A stretch of DNA of 7,564 nt, taken from an uncultured Anaerolineaceae bacterium (GTDB taxonomy: Bacteria; Chloroflexota; Anaerolineae; Promineifilales; Promineifilaceae). A model generated the notes under the pieces. That model ran no database searches. It saw only the letters and a list, made by a program, of their open reading frames with translations, and was not told where the DNA came from. Positions 1 through 6,732 of the stretch are shown here, piece by piece (the stretch's first letter is position 1; each line of letters opens with the position of its first letter). Position numbers and translations under genes: made by a program. The stretch spans positions 1 through 7,564 of the forward strand of contig CALBTC010000040.1 in assembly GCA_937967805.1 (NCBI GenBank), read 5' to 3'.

Positions 1-962
1 TCGGAGTAGCGGTCGGTGCGGCGCTGCCAGACGCCGCCGATGATTTCCAGCATCTCCTCGTCGCTGGCACCTTCGCGCAGGGGGACGCGTAAATCGGTGC
101 CCTGGTTGGCAAAGAGGCAGGTGTAGTATTCGCCGGCGCTGGAGAGGCGGGCTCGGGTGCAGTCGCCGCAGAACGGCTTGGTAACCGAGGCGATGACGCC
201 GATTTCGCCTTCGCCGTCCAGGTAGCGATAGCGGTTGGCCACCTCGCCTTTGTAGTTGGGCGGCACGGGCTGCAAAGGCATTTCCGCATCAATTTTGGCC
301 AGGATTTCGTCGGCGGTGACCACATCGTCCAGCTTCCAGCCGTTGAGGTTGCCTACGTCCATGTACTCGATGTAGCGTACGATGTGGCCAGTGCCCTTGA
401 AGTGGCGGGCCAGATCGACCAGCGTATGGTCGTTGATCCCTTTTTTAACAACGCAGTTGATTTTGATCTTTTTGAAGCCGGCTTTTTCGGCGGCTGCAAA
501 GCCGTTTAAGACGCGATCGACGCTGGCGCGACGGCCGTTCAACACCTGAAATACCTCATTATCCAAAGAATCCAAACTAACCGTCAGCCGGGGCAGACCG
601 GCATCCTTCAGCGCCTGGGCCTGGTCGGCCAGGAAATAGGCGTTGGTGGTCATCGCCAAATCCTCGATGCCGGGAATCTGCGTAAGCCGAGCAATGAGTC
701 CCGGCAGGTTGGGGCGAATCAGCGGCTCACCGCCCGTTAGGCGGAATTTGGTCACGCCCAGCCGGGCAAACAGTCCGGCCAGCCGCACGAGCTCATCATC
801 GCTGAGCAGTTGGTCATTGGTGAGGAAGTTGTAATCTGCGCCGAAAATTTCGGCAGGCATGCAGTAGGGACAGCGGAAGTTGCATTTGTCAATGACAGAA
901 ATGCGCAGATCGCGGACCGGACGGCCGAATTTGTCAACAATTTTGGGATTCAATGGTTTCAT
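1..962 (-). CDS. moaA: GTP 3',8-cyclase MoaA (radical SAM), 3' end off the left edge
   Basis: Radical SAM enzyme that, with MoaC, converts GTP to cyclic pyranopterin monophosphate, the first step of molybdenum cofactor synthesis; cytoplasmic. The minus-strand frame opens with ATG at 962-960 and stays open to base 3 (320 codons). Residues 27-34 read CNFRCPYC, the CxxxCxxC motif for the SAM-binding [4Fe-4S] cluster (C27, C31, C34). An LTGGEPL motif follows. A second cluster site near the C-terminus has KPFCGDC then a third cysteine (C265, C268, C282; CxxC-x13-C), which binds the GTP-side cluster and distinguishes MoaA from other radical SAM proteins. The family is about 330 residues long, so only around ten residues, including the usual terminal Gly-Gly, lie outside the window. 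A weak purine-rich RBS (AGAGAG) precedes the start. No other moa or moe gene is visible here. Identification is very secure. Confidence 0.96.
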   Translation of the reverse strand, partial: MKPLNPKIVDKFGRPVRDLRISVIDKCNFRCPYCMPAEIFGADYNFLTNDQLLSDDELVRLAGLFARLGVTKFRLTGGEPLIRPNLPGLIARLTQIPGIEDLAMTTNAYFLADQAQALKDAGLPRLTVSLDSLDNEVFQVLNGRRASVDRVLNGFAAAEKAGFKKIKINCVVKKGINDHTLVDLARHFKGTGHIVRYIEYMDVGNLNGWKLDDVVTADEILAKIDAEMPLQPVPPNYKGEVANRYRYLDGEGEIGVIASVTKPFCGDCTRARLSSAGEYYTCLFANQGTDLRVPLREGASDEEMLEIIGGVWQRRTDRYS

Positions 963-1000
963 TCGATCTCTCTATCGTTATCGTAATCAGGTACAGTGCA

Positions 1001-1028
1001 AATCTACCGCAAAACGGCCGTAAGTCAA
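1001..1028 (-). promoter_or_regulatory. Candidate sigma70-type promoter for moaA
   Basis: On the minus strand TTGACT (1028-1023) and TAGATT (1006-1001) are separated by 16 bp, five of six and four of six matches to the consensus -35 and -10. The -10 lies 38 nt upstream of the moaA ATG, a sensible distance. The surrounding stretch 1021-1060 is AT-rich compared with the flanking genes. An ACGGCCGT octamer (1014-1021) fills much of the spacer between the two boxes. This is a sequence match only; the start site is unproven. Confidence 0.42.
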
Positions 1029-1137
1029 TGATTTTTATCACCTTTTTCGTAAAAATTAACAATGAGCGGCACGCGAAAACAAGGCAAAACGTAGGGGAAT
1101 CACAACTTTTTCATCCCGCTTTGCGGCCGTTTCCGTG

Positions 1138-1143
1138 TATAAT
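1138..1143 (+). promoter_or_regulatory. Candidate -10 box for the LCP gene
   Basis: A perfect TATAAT, preceded directly by TG, lies 97 nt upstream of the LCP start codon on the plus strand. No good -35 hexamer is found 16-18 bp upstream, so it may depend on the TG or on an activator, or follow lineage-specific -35 preferences. A GCGGCCGT copy (1123-1130) lies just upstream. The implied transcript would have a leader containing the long palindrome at 1174-1223. Confidence 0.45.
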
Positions 1144-1173
1144 GCACGCTGTTTGAATGATGACTTGTTTTTT

Positions 1174-1223
1174 GCCACAGAGGAAAAAGAGGTTTTCTCC
1201 GAAATCTCTGTAGCCTCTGTGGC
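1174..1223. repeat. Imperfect 50-bp palindrome in the LCP leader
   Basis: GCCACAGAGG (1174-1183) is the exact reverse complement of CCTCTGTGGC (1214-1223), and the inner sequence continues the symmetry imperfectly (AGAG against CTCT, with TTT/AAA nearby). It ends seven bases before the AGGAG ribosome binding site of the LCP gene. It resembles dispersed CCACAGAGG-type intergenic repeats seen in some environmental bacteria. It could act as a leader hairpin or simply be a mobile or REP-like remnant. There is no T-run after it on the plus strand, although a run of six T precedes it, so a minus-strand terminator is not supported either, since nothing on that strand ends here. Confidence 0.6.
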
Positions 1224-1240
1224 TTGTTCAGGAGTTTGTT

Positions 1241-2314
1241 TTGCGAACCTCACAACCTGTGTTACCTGGCTGGCTGACCTATTTACTCTCTATTGCCTTC
1301 GTTTTTTCCGGTATTGTGGTCGTCGTTTTTGCCTATTTTACCTTTCAAGTGATGCTGAATCGGCCGTTGAACCCGCTGGAGCAATCTGTAGCGGCCGTAG
1401 CCGGCGTTGATTTATCTTTGGACCAAATCGCCCCGCCTGCTGTTCCTACGCTGGCACCGGGGCAGCCAACACCGACCCTCATCCCCACCAGCGAACCATG
1501 GGAAGGTACCGACCGGGTGACCATCCTGCTTATGGGCATCGACCGGCGTCCGGGCGAATCTTTTGTCTCGCGCACCGACACGATGATGCTGGTATCGCTC
1601 GATCCGGTAACTGAATCCGCCTCCATTCTGTCGATTCCGCGCGATTTGTATGTGCTCATCCCTGGACACGGCCGTGATCGCATCAACACTGCCTTTGTCT
1701 ACGGCTCGGCGGGCAATAACCCCATCGGTGGGGCTGCCCTGGCGATGCAAACGGTTGAATACAACCTGGGCGTGCCGATTAATCATTACGTGCTGGTAGA
1801 TTTTAGCGCGGTCATTAATGGCATTGATGCGCTGGGCGGCATTGACGTGTTCGTGCCGACGGCGATCAACGACCCGACGTATCCCAGCATGAACTACGGT
1901 TTTGACCCGCTCTTTATTCCGGCGGGGCAGCAGCACTTTGATGGGGCGACGGCGCTAAAATATGCGCGGACCCGCCATCAGGACAACGATTTTGGCCGGG
2001 CGGCGCGGCAGCAGCAGGTTTTATTGGCCATCCGACAAAAGGTGACGTCGCTCGGTTTTACGGGTATGATTGCCCAGGCGGGCACGCTGTACCAGCAGGT
2101 GGAAAATGGCGTCCGCACCGATTTAAGCCTGGAGCAGATGATTCGCCTGGCAACCGCAGCCAACAGCATTGATTCCGAAAATATTTATAACGACGTGCTG
2201 GATTATGATTACGTTTCCAGCTATCGTACCGAAGCCGGGGCCTCAGTGCTCATTTTGGACAATGAGAAGGCGGCGGCACTAATTCAGGAGCTGTTTTACA
2301 ATCAAGATGAATGA
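1241..2314 (+). CDS. LCP (LytR-CpsA-Psr) family cell-wall polymer ligase
   Basis: LCP proteins transfer undecaprenyl-phosphate-linked glycopolymers such as teichoic acid or polysaccharide onto peptidoglycan at the outer face of the membrane. The 357-residue product has one N-terminal membrane helix (about residues 12-34) without a cleavage site, a Pro/Thr-rich stalk (65-86) and the LCP catalytic domain (about 91-275). Key conserved elements are RTD at 111-113, SIPRDL at 131-136, RIN at 147-149, NHYVLVDF at 181-188, GGIDV at 199-203, and ARTRHQDNDFGRAARQQ at 242-258, which supplies the Arg and Asp residues that bind the pyrophosphate-Mg head group. The C-terminal 80 residues are a poorly conserved tail. 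The start is TTG at 1241, chosen because AGGAG (1230-1234) lies six bases before it and it precedes the membrane helix. The polymer attached cannot be told from sequence. Possibly co-transcribed with the downstream methyltransferase gene. Confidence 0.93.
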   Translation: MRTSQPVLPGWLTYLLSIAFVFSGIVVVVFAYFTFQVMLNRPLNPLEQSVAAVAGVDLSLDQIAPPAVPTLAPGQPTPTLIPTSEPWEGTDRVTILLMGIDRRPGESFVSRTDTMMLVSLDPVTESASILSIPRDLYVLIPGHGRDRINTAFVYGSAGNNPIGGAALAMQTVEYNLGVPINHYVLVDFSAVINGIDALGGIDVFVPTAINDPTYPSMNYGFDPLFIPAGQQHFDGATALKYARTRHQDNDFGRAARQQQVLLAIRQKVTSLGFTGMIAQAGTLYQQVENGVRTDLSLEQMIRLATAANSIDSENIYNDVLDYDYVSSYRTEAGASVLILDNEKAAALIQELFYNQDE

Positions 2315-2329
2315 AACTAACTCTGGAGA

Positions 2330-2387
2330 GACCCTAAGGGTTTGATGTCTAAATAGGTGCATTTCTCCAGGACAAACCCTTAGGGTC
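2330..2387. repeat. Perfect 15-bp inverted repeat overlapping the RBS of the yitJ-like gene
   Basis: The arms GACCCTAAGGGTTTG (2330-2344) and CAAACCCTTAGGGTC (2373-2387) are exact reverse complements with a 28-nt loop. Each arm is itself nearly palindromic (CCCTAAGGG / CCCTTAGGG). The AGGG at 2382-2385, the only Shine-Dalgarno-like sequence before the ATG at 2394, is inside the right arm. A second short pair, CTGGAGA (2323-2329) and TCTCCAG (2364-2370), crosses the first stem, so the two could be alternative folds. There is no U-run after the stem, so it is not a standard intrinsic terminator. It could be a translational control hairpin or a small dispersed palindromic element. Confidence 0.7.
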
Positions 2388-2393
2388 TGTATC

Positions 2394-4265
2394 ATGGATA
2401 GAAAAACATTTGTTTCTCGGCTGCGCGAGCGGCCGTTTTTGTTTGATGGGGCGATGGGTACGCTGCTGCACAGCCGGGGTGTGTCCATGGAGACCAGCTT
2501 CGACGGCATCAACCTCACCCAGCCGGCCATCGTCGCCGATATTCACCGGGCCTACATCGATGCCGGGGCCGACATCATCGAGACGAACAGCTTTGGCGCC
2601 AACCGGTACAAGCTGGCCGAATACGGCCTGCAGCAGCAGGTACGCGAGATTAACCAGGCGGCGGTAAACATTGCCCGGCGCGTTATCGGCAGCGCCTTTC
2701 GAGAGGTGTGGCTGGCCGGGTCGGTGGGGCCGCTGGGGGTGCGCCTGGCACCACTGGGGCGCGTCTCATTGGCCGAAGCCGCCGAGGCGTTTCGCGAACA
2801 GATTGAGCCTCTGCTAACGGCAAATCCTGGCGGTATCGATCTGCTGGTGCTGGAAACGATGTCTGACTTGTACGAGATGGAAACGGCCGTTTCCGTCGCC
2901 CGTGAACTCGCCCCAGATTTACCCATCGTGGCCCAGATGACCTTTACCCGCGACGATCGCACGCTGCTGGGGCACACGCCCAACGTGGTGGCCCAGCGGT
3001 TAGGCGCGCTGGACGTGGATGCGATTGGCGTTAATTGCAGCGGTGGTCCGGCCCAGGTGCTGCGCCTGCTGCTCATCATGCGCCAGATCGCCCCGGATAA
3101 ACTGCTGGCGGCGGCACCCAATGCCGGCTGGCCGGAGCAAACCCAGCGGGGACGGGTACTTTATCCTGCGACCCCTGACTATTTTGGTCAGTATACCCAC
3201 GCTCTTGTCGAAGCCGGCGCGGTACTGGTCGGCGGCTGCTGCGGCACCAACGAGGCCCACATCGCCGCCATGCGCCATGCGCTGGACCATCCCGGACCGT
3301 CCCCCATCCCCCTGCCGGATATTCAAATTGTGACCCAGGCAGAAAAGAAAACGGCCGTCCTCGATGCTCCCACCCAACTGGCACAAAATCTGGCGAACGG
3401 CCGTTACGTTATCACTGTGGAAATGAGCCCGCCCAAAGGGGTGGCTACGCAGCGGCTCATCGAAGGGGCGCACATGCTGCGCGAAGCCGGGGCCAACCTG
3501 CTGAACCTGGCCGACAGCCCGCTGGCCCGCATGCGCATGAGCGCCTGGGCCGCGGCGCACCTGGTGCAAAAGGCGGTGGGGCTGGAAACCGTGCTTCATT
3601 TTCCTACGCGCGGGCGCAACCTGCTGCGCATCCAGGGGGATTTGCTGGCGGCGTACGCCATGGGCATCCGCAATTTGTTTGTGTCAATGGGTGACCCCAC
3701 CAAAATTGGCGATTTTCCGGAGGCGATGGACAGCTACGACATCGTGCCCACCGGTCTGATTCACCTGATCAAACAGCAGTTTAACAGCGGCCTGGACAAG
3801 GCGGGTAACTCCATTGACCAGCCGACTAACTTCATGGTGGGCTGTGCCCTGAACCTGACGCCGTCCGATCCGGAGCGGGAGATGAAGCTGCTGCGGCGCA
3901 AAATGCGCAACGGGGCCGATTTTGCCCTGACCCAGCCGGTGTTTGATCCGGCGGCGGCCAAACAGTTTGTCGATTTGTACGAAGCCACTTACGAAGAAAA
4001 GATTTTGCCGCTGATTGTGGGGGTGAAGCCGCTGTACAACGGCCGTAACGCCGAATTCCTCCATTATGAAGTGCCCGGCATGTCTATCCCCGAACCATTG
4101 CGCCGGCGCATGGCCGAGGCCGGCGATCCGCAGCAGGAAGGGGTGACGATTGCTCAGGAAATTTTGGCAAAATTACGGCCGTTTACCCAGGGTGTCTACT
4201 TCATGCCGGCGTTTGGCCGGTACGATTTGGTGGCCAATGTGATGGATGTGTTGGAGGGAGATTAG
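2394..4265 (+). CDS. Bifunctional homocysteine S-methyltransferase / methylenetetrahydrofolate reductase (YitJ type)
   Basis: A fusion of two one-carbon enzymes; cytoplasmic. Residues 1 to about 300 form the zinc-dependent homocysteine-binding barrel: DGAMGTLL at 18-25, ETNSFGAN at 63-70, and the Zn ligands in GVNCSGG (C215) and GGCCGTN (C282, C283). Residues about 335-623 form the FAD-dependent MetF-like barrel that reduces 5,10-methylenetetrahydrofolate to 5-methyltetrahydrofolate; VEMSPPKG (Glu343) matches the catalytic-Glu strand, and NLLNLADSP, GDPTKIGDF and the ALTQPVFD segment are typical. At 623 residues it matches Bacillus YitJ (about 610). There are no cobalamin-binding or SAM-activation domains as in full MetH, so any methyl transfer via B12 would need partners encoded elsewhere. 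ATG at 2394 is kept because the next Met (residue 21) falls inside the DGAMGT motif. The weak AGGG RBS is buried in an inverted repeat. Confidence 0.94.
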   Translation: MDRKTFVSRLRERPFLFDGAMGTLLHSRGVSMETSFDGINLTQPAIVADIHRAYIDAGADIIETNSFGANRYKLAEYGLQQQVREINQAAVNIARRVIGSAFREVWLAGSVGPLGVRLAPLGRVSLAEAAEAFREQIEPLLTANPGGIDLLVLETMSDLYEMETAVSVARELAPDLPIVAQMTFTRDDRTLLGHTPNVVAQRLGALDVDAIGVNCSGGPAQVLRLLLIMRQIAPDKLLAAAPNAGWPEQTQRGRVLYPATPDYFGQYTHALVEAGAVLVGGCCGTNEAHIAAMRHALDHPGPSPIPLPDIQIVTQAEKKTAVLDAPTQLAQNLANGRYVITVEMSPPKGVATQRLIEGAHMLREAGANLLNLADSPLARMRMSAWAAAHLVQKAVGLETVLHFPTRGRNLLRIQGDLLAAYAMGIRNLFVSMGDPTKIGDFPEAMDSYDIVPTGLIHLIKQQFNSGLDKAGNSIDQPTNFMVGCALNLTPSDPEREMKLLRRKMRNGADFALTQPVFDPAAAKQFVDLYEATYEEKILPLIVGVKPLYNGRNAEFLHYEVPGMSIPEPLRRRMAEAGDPQQEGVTIAQEILAKLRPFTQGVYFMPAFGRYDLVANVMDVLEGD

Positions 4266-4267
4266 AA

Positions 4268-4319
4268 GTGCGACGCACTTGTTCCAGCGTAAGCTCCAAC
4301 AAGAGAAAGTGCGTCGCAC
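4268..4319. terminator. Hairpin at convergent gene ends, likely bidirectional terminator; REP-like
   Basis: GTGCGACGCACTT (4268-4280) pairs exactly with AAGTGCGTCGCAC (4307-4319). Inside it CTTGTT (4278-4283) can alternatively pair with AACAAG (4298-4303), and AGC/GCT (4286-4288, 4293-4295) with a GTAA loop. It starts two bases after the stop of the yitJ-like gene and ends eight bases before the stop of the CAP gene coming from the other side, a position typical of a shared terminator. No strong T-run follows on either strand. The arm GTGCGACGCACTT is closely related to the arm of the hairpin at 5529-5562. Confidence 0.65.
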
Positions 4320-4327
4320 CTGAGTGG

Positions 4328-5515
4328 CTAGTAATCTGTGGGAGGTGAAACGGCCGTAAACGACCATTCCACCGTTTCCCCATTAACCGTGACGCTGGTG
4401 GTATAAGTTTCGCCGACGGTAAACGGCCGTGCCGGAAGCAGCACAATCGCATCCTGTTTGTCTAAAATATTGCGGCCCTGCTGCTGCTGGTAGGCGTTGC
4501 TGTTCACGTAGCGCGTTTCGTCGATGACGCAGTGGGTGAGGCGGGTGCCGTCACTGCTGGTGAGCGACGTTTGCGTGACGCTGGGCACCAGGCTGCCATC
4601 CCCAATTTGCAGGATGATTGGTGGGCCGACCGGTTTTTGCAGACCGCTGCACGCCGTCATTGGATTAGGGAATTCAGGTAGGGTGTAGCTAAGCACCCAA
4701 ATTTCACCCCCGTCCCGCGGGTAAGTGATGGGGTAGGTGATGCCGGCGGGCAGCTCGCCCAATTCGCGCTTGGTGGAAACATCTAGGGTGGCTGTCATTT
4801 TGAAGCTGTTGCTCACGTCGCGGAAGACACCGTAGCCGGTTTGCGTCAGGCGCGGATTGAGCATGGGCACGGCGTGGAAGGGAGCTGTCATCCAGTAATC
4901 AATCGGCCACAAATCAGACGCGCCTTCCCAGCCGCTGATGGCGATGTTGCCATTTTGTCCTGCCTGGTTGCCCGCTTCTGAATAACCCGACTTGTTGGGG
5001 TCTTCGGCGTGGACGCTGAGGCTGTTGTTCATCATGTACTGGCTGTGGGCCAGGCTGCCGGCGGACCAGGTGGTGTTTTCAGAAATCTGGGGTAGGCCGG
5101 CCTGGGTGCGGAACTGGTTGTAGTAGCGCAGCCAGTTGGGGCCGGGAACGGCCGTTGGCATGGCAGTTGCCGTCGGTGGTACGGTTGGTGTGGGGGCGGG
5201 CGGTTCGGTAGGCTGCGCGGTAGGTTCCACAGGTGGTTCTGCGGTCGCCGTAGCCATCATGGTCGCTGTCGGTGTTGGCTCAGCGGCAATGGTGGCAGTT
5301 GGGGGCGTCGTAGCCGTTGCCGTGGGCGGCCCGTCGGTTGCCGTGGCGCTGGGAACGGCGGCGACTTCGTCGTTGGCCTGGGGCGTGGAGGAAACGGCCG
5401 TTTCGCCACCGTCACCTCTTGAAACCAGCAGCAGCACGATCAGAACAACGTTCAGCAGCCCTGAAATGATTAATCCGATCCGATACGTTCTTACCTGATT
5501 TTCCGATACAGACAT
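4328..5515 (-). CDS. Membrane-anchored CAP/SCP-domain protein with Pro/Thr linker
   Basis: Predicted extracytoplasmic protein of 395 residues. Residues about 12-32 are a single hydrophobic helix (GLIISGLLNVVLIVLLLV) after a short polar N-terminus, so it is probably an uncleaved anchor. Residues 55-124 are a low-complexity Pro/Thr/Ala linker (repeated PTAT units). Residues about 127-250 look like a CAP/SCP fold (PF00188 type): LRYYNQFRTQAGLP, AHSQYMMNNSLSVHAED with His169, SEAGNQAGQNGNIA, and APFHAVPMLNPRLTQTGYG with His214, the two histidines expected of the CAP cavity. The C-terminal part (about 285-390) has two cysteines (C289, C329) and ends like an Ig-like domain (PARPFTVGETYTTSVTV then WSFTA). 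CAP proteins in bacteria have no single agreed activity; peptidase, lipid binding and wall roles have been proposed. ATG at 5515 has AGGA about seven bases upstream (5523-5526). Product name secure at domain level, function unknown. Confidence 0.85.
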   Translation of the reverse strand: MSVSENQVRTYRIGLIISGLLNVVLIVLLLVSRGDGGETAVSSTPQANDEVAAVPSATATDGPPTATATTPPTATIAAEPTPTATMMATATAEPPVEPTAQPTEPPAPTPTVPPTATAMPTAVPGPNWLRYYNQFRTQAGLPQISENTTWSAGSLAHSQYMMNNSLSVHAEDPNKSGYSEAGNQAGQNGNIAISGWEGASDLWPIDYWMTAPFHAVPMLNPRLTQTGYGVFRDVSNSFKMTATLDVSTKRELGELPAGITYPITYPRDGGEIWVLSYTLPEFPNPMTACSGLQKPVGPPIILQIGDGSLVPSVTQTSLTSSDGTRLTHCVIDETRYVNSNAYQQQQGRNILDKQDAIVLLPARPFTVGETYTTSVTVNGETVEWSFTAVSPPTDY

Positions 5516-5528
5516 GATCTTTTCCTAC

Positions 5529-5562
5529 AGGTGGGACGCACTTAAAAAGGTGCGTCCCACCT
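5529..5562. repeat. Short hairpin upstream of the CAP gene, related to 4268-4319
   Basis: AGGTGGGACGCAC (5529-5541) pairs with GTGCGTCCCACCT (5550-5562), a perfect 13-bp stem with an A-rich 8-nt loop (TTAAAAAG). It lies between the stop codon of the SH3b peptidase gene (5567) and the RBS of the CAP gene (5523-5526), both on the minus strand. It could terminate the upstream message or shield its 3' end, but has no T-run. The half-site GTGGGACGCACTT differs from the arm at 4268-4280 by one base, so these are two members of one palindrome family. Confidence 0.65.
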
Positions 5563-5566
5563 CAAT

Positions 5567-6700
5567 TTACACTTTGGTGACAAACCAGGCGGCCACGTAC
5601 CTTTTGCGCCCGGTGACGGTTTGCACGTGGAGCCATTGGTCTTTTTGCCCGATTTTGCCGGCGGCATTGTCGCCTTCAATCACCAGCAGCTCTGTGCCGA
5701 AGGGCAGGTAGGTGATAAGCGTGCTGCTGGCGACGCGCGGTTCGGTGCGCAGCGAGACGCTGGAGGCGCTGGTTTTGACCACCAGCCTGGTTGGGGCCGA
5801 TGGCTGGTTGGCCTGGCTGGTTTTGTGGCTGCCGAGGGCGGGGTCGGATACGGCCGTAACATACCAGGCCGCCACATACCCTTCCTTGCCCTCAATGTCC
5901 CGCACCTGGAGCCAGTTGTTACGCTTGCCAATCTTTGCCTCGGCTTTGTCGGCGTCTTCCAACACTACAAGCTTGCTGCTTTGCGGTAAATATTTGATCA
6001 CGTTGGAACCAGAAATGCGCGGTTGGTCCCGCAGCGTGAGTCCGTTTACCGTGGGCGCAATGAGCAGAGAGTCAGTTTCTTCGCTGGCAGGAGAGGGGGT
6101 GAGAGCGGCCGTTTTTGTGGTTGTTGTTTTCGGTGCAGGCTTGCTGCTGGTTGTTTTATCCGCTTTGGGTTTCTTCAATTCGCCGCTGCCGAAGAAGATG
6201 ATTTCCTGGATGATTTTTTCGGCCGTCCCGGCAAAGCCAAAGCGACCCACCAGCGTCGGCGGTTTTTCCGGACTGTTGTACGGGTCCCACATCTGGTAAT
6301 CGTCGCCGTCCTTTTTATGTAGCACCACCCAATGCCCCTGGATGCCGGGTGCCGGTGAATAATCGACGCGCACGACGGGCAGTGAACCACCTTGCAATGC
6401 GGCATCGATCTCGTCCAGGGGTGCGTCCTGGTTGTCGCACTCAATGCGCTTTTGGTAGCTCACGTTGGGGAAGACCGACGAGATGCGAAAAGCCCGCACC
6501 CACGGCCCCTGGAAGCCATCGTTTTGCTTCATTTTCTCATTGAAAGAGGCCACCGTTTCGCTGCCACCGCTAAAATGGTTGCCTACCATCGTCAGGCTGG
6601 TTAATAGGCAGCCAAGTTTGCCAATCGTTTCGGTTTTGCCGAAGCCCATGATTGTGTTTTCCCAGCGGGGATCGTTTTGATAAAGTTGGACACTTGACAT
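5567..6700 (-). CDS. C39-like papain-fold cysteine peptidase with two C-terminal SH3b domains
   Basis: 377 residues. Residues about 1-170 resemble the Peptidase_C39_2/C39-like papain-type fold: YQNDPRW near the start, catalytic-type Cys31 in KLGCLLTSLTM, His123 in QGHWVVLHKK and Asp139 in QMWDPYN, the Cys-His-Asp order expected of the family. A Lys/Thr/Pro/Ser-rich linker (about 172-210) follows, then two SH3b domains (about 213-284 and 306-377) that are clearly duplicates: both contain LRxxPR, YLP, KIG, a WL pair and YVAAW(Y/F)VT, close to half identical by eye. SH3b modules usually bind peptidoglycan or other wall material, which suggests wall hydrolysis or peptide processing, yet no signal peptide or membrane helix is visible. 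ATG at 6700 has AGGAG (6709-6713) eight bases upstream, so the start is firm. Alternatives are a lysin-like enzyme of phage origin or a non-proteolytic C39-fold protein. Confidence 0.82.
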   Translation of the reverse strand: MSSVQLYQNDPRWENTIMGFGKTETIGKLGCLLTSLTMVGNHFSGGSETVASFNEKMKQNDGFQGPWVRAFRISSVFPNVSYQKRIECDNQDAPLDEIDAALQGGSLPVVRVDYSPAPGIQGHWVVLHKKDGDDYQMWDPYNSPEKPPTLVGRFGFAGTAEKIIQEIIFFGSGELKKPKADKTTSSKPAPKTTTTKTAALTPSPASEETDSLLIAPTVNGLTLRDQPRISGSNVIKYLPQSSKLVVLEDADKAEAKIGKRNNWLQVRDIEGKEGYVAAWYVTAVSDPALGSHKTSQANQPSAPTRLVVKTSASSVSLRTEPRVASSTLITYLPFGTELLVIEGDNAAGKIGQKDQWLHVQTVTGRKRYVAAWFVTKV

Positions 6701-6732
6701 CTATTTTTCTCCTGTGTTCTTGACCGCTGATG

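Noticed and set aside
963..1060. Moco riboswitch upstream of moaA
   Set aside because: The candidate promoter leaves a leader of about 30 nt, far too short for the Moco RNA motif.
1135..1410. Plus-strand ORF crossing the LCP leader and start
   Set aside because: Overlaps the clear LCP gene in another frame and begins inside the candidate -10 region; no conserved content.
1412..1936. 174-codon minus-strand ORF
   Set aside because: Antisense to the LCP catalytic domain, which is fully conserved on the plus strand.
2315..2393. S-box (SAM-I) riboswitch before the yitJ-like gene
   Set aside because: The spacer is 79 nt, too short, and lacks the conserved S-box core; I also do not recognise SAM-II.
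3000..3599. 199-codon minus-strand ORF
   Set aside because: Lies wholly within the yitJ-like gene, opposite strand; His/Arg/Gly-rich product typical of antisense shadow frames in GC-rich DNA.
5136..5498. Plus-strand ORF with a Gly/Val/Ala-rich product
   Set aside because: It is the antisense reading of the Pro/Thr/Ala linker of the CAP protein; low complexity explains the open frame and there is no RBS.
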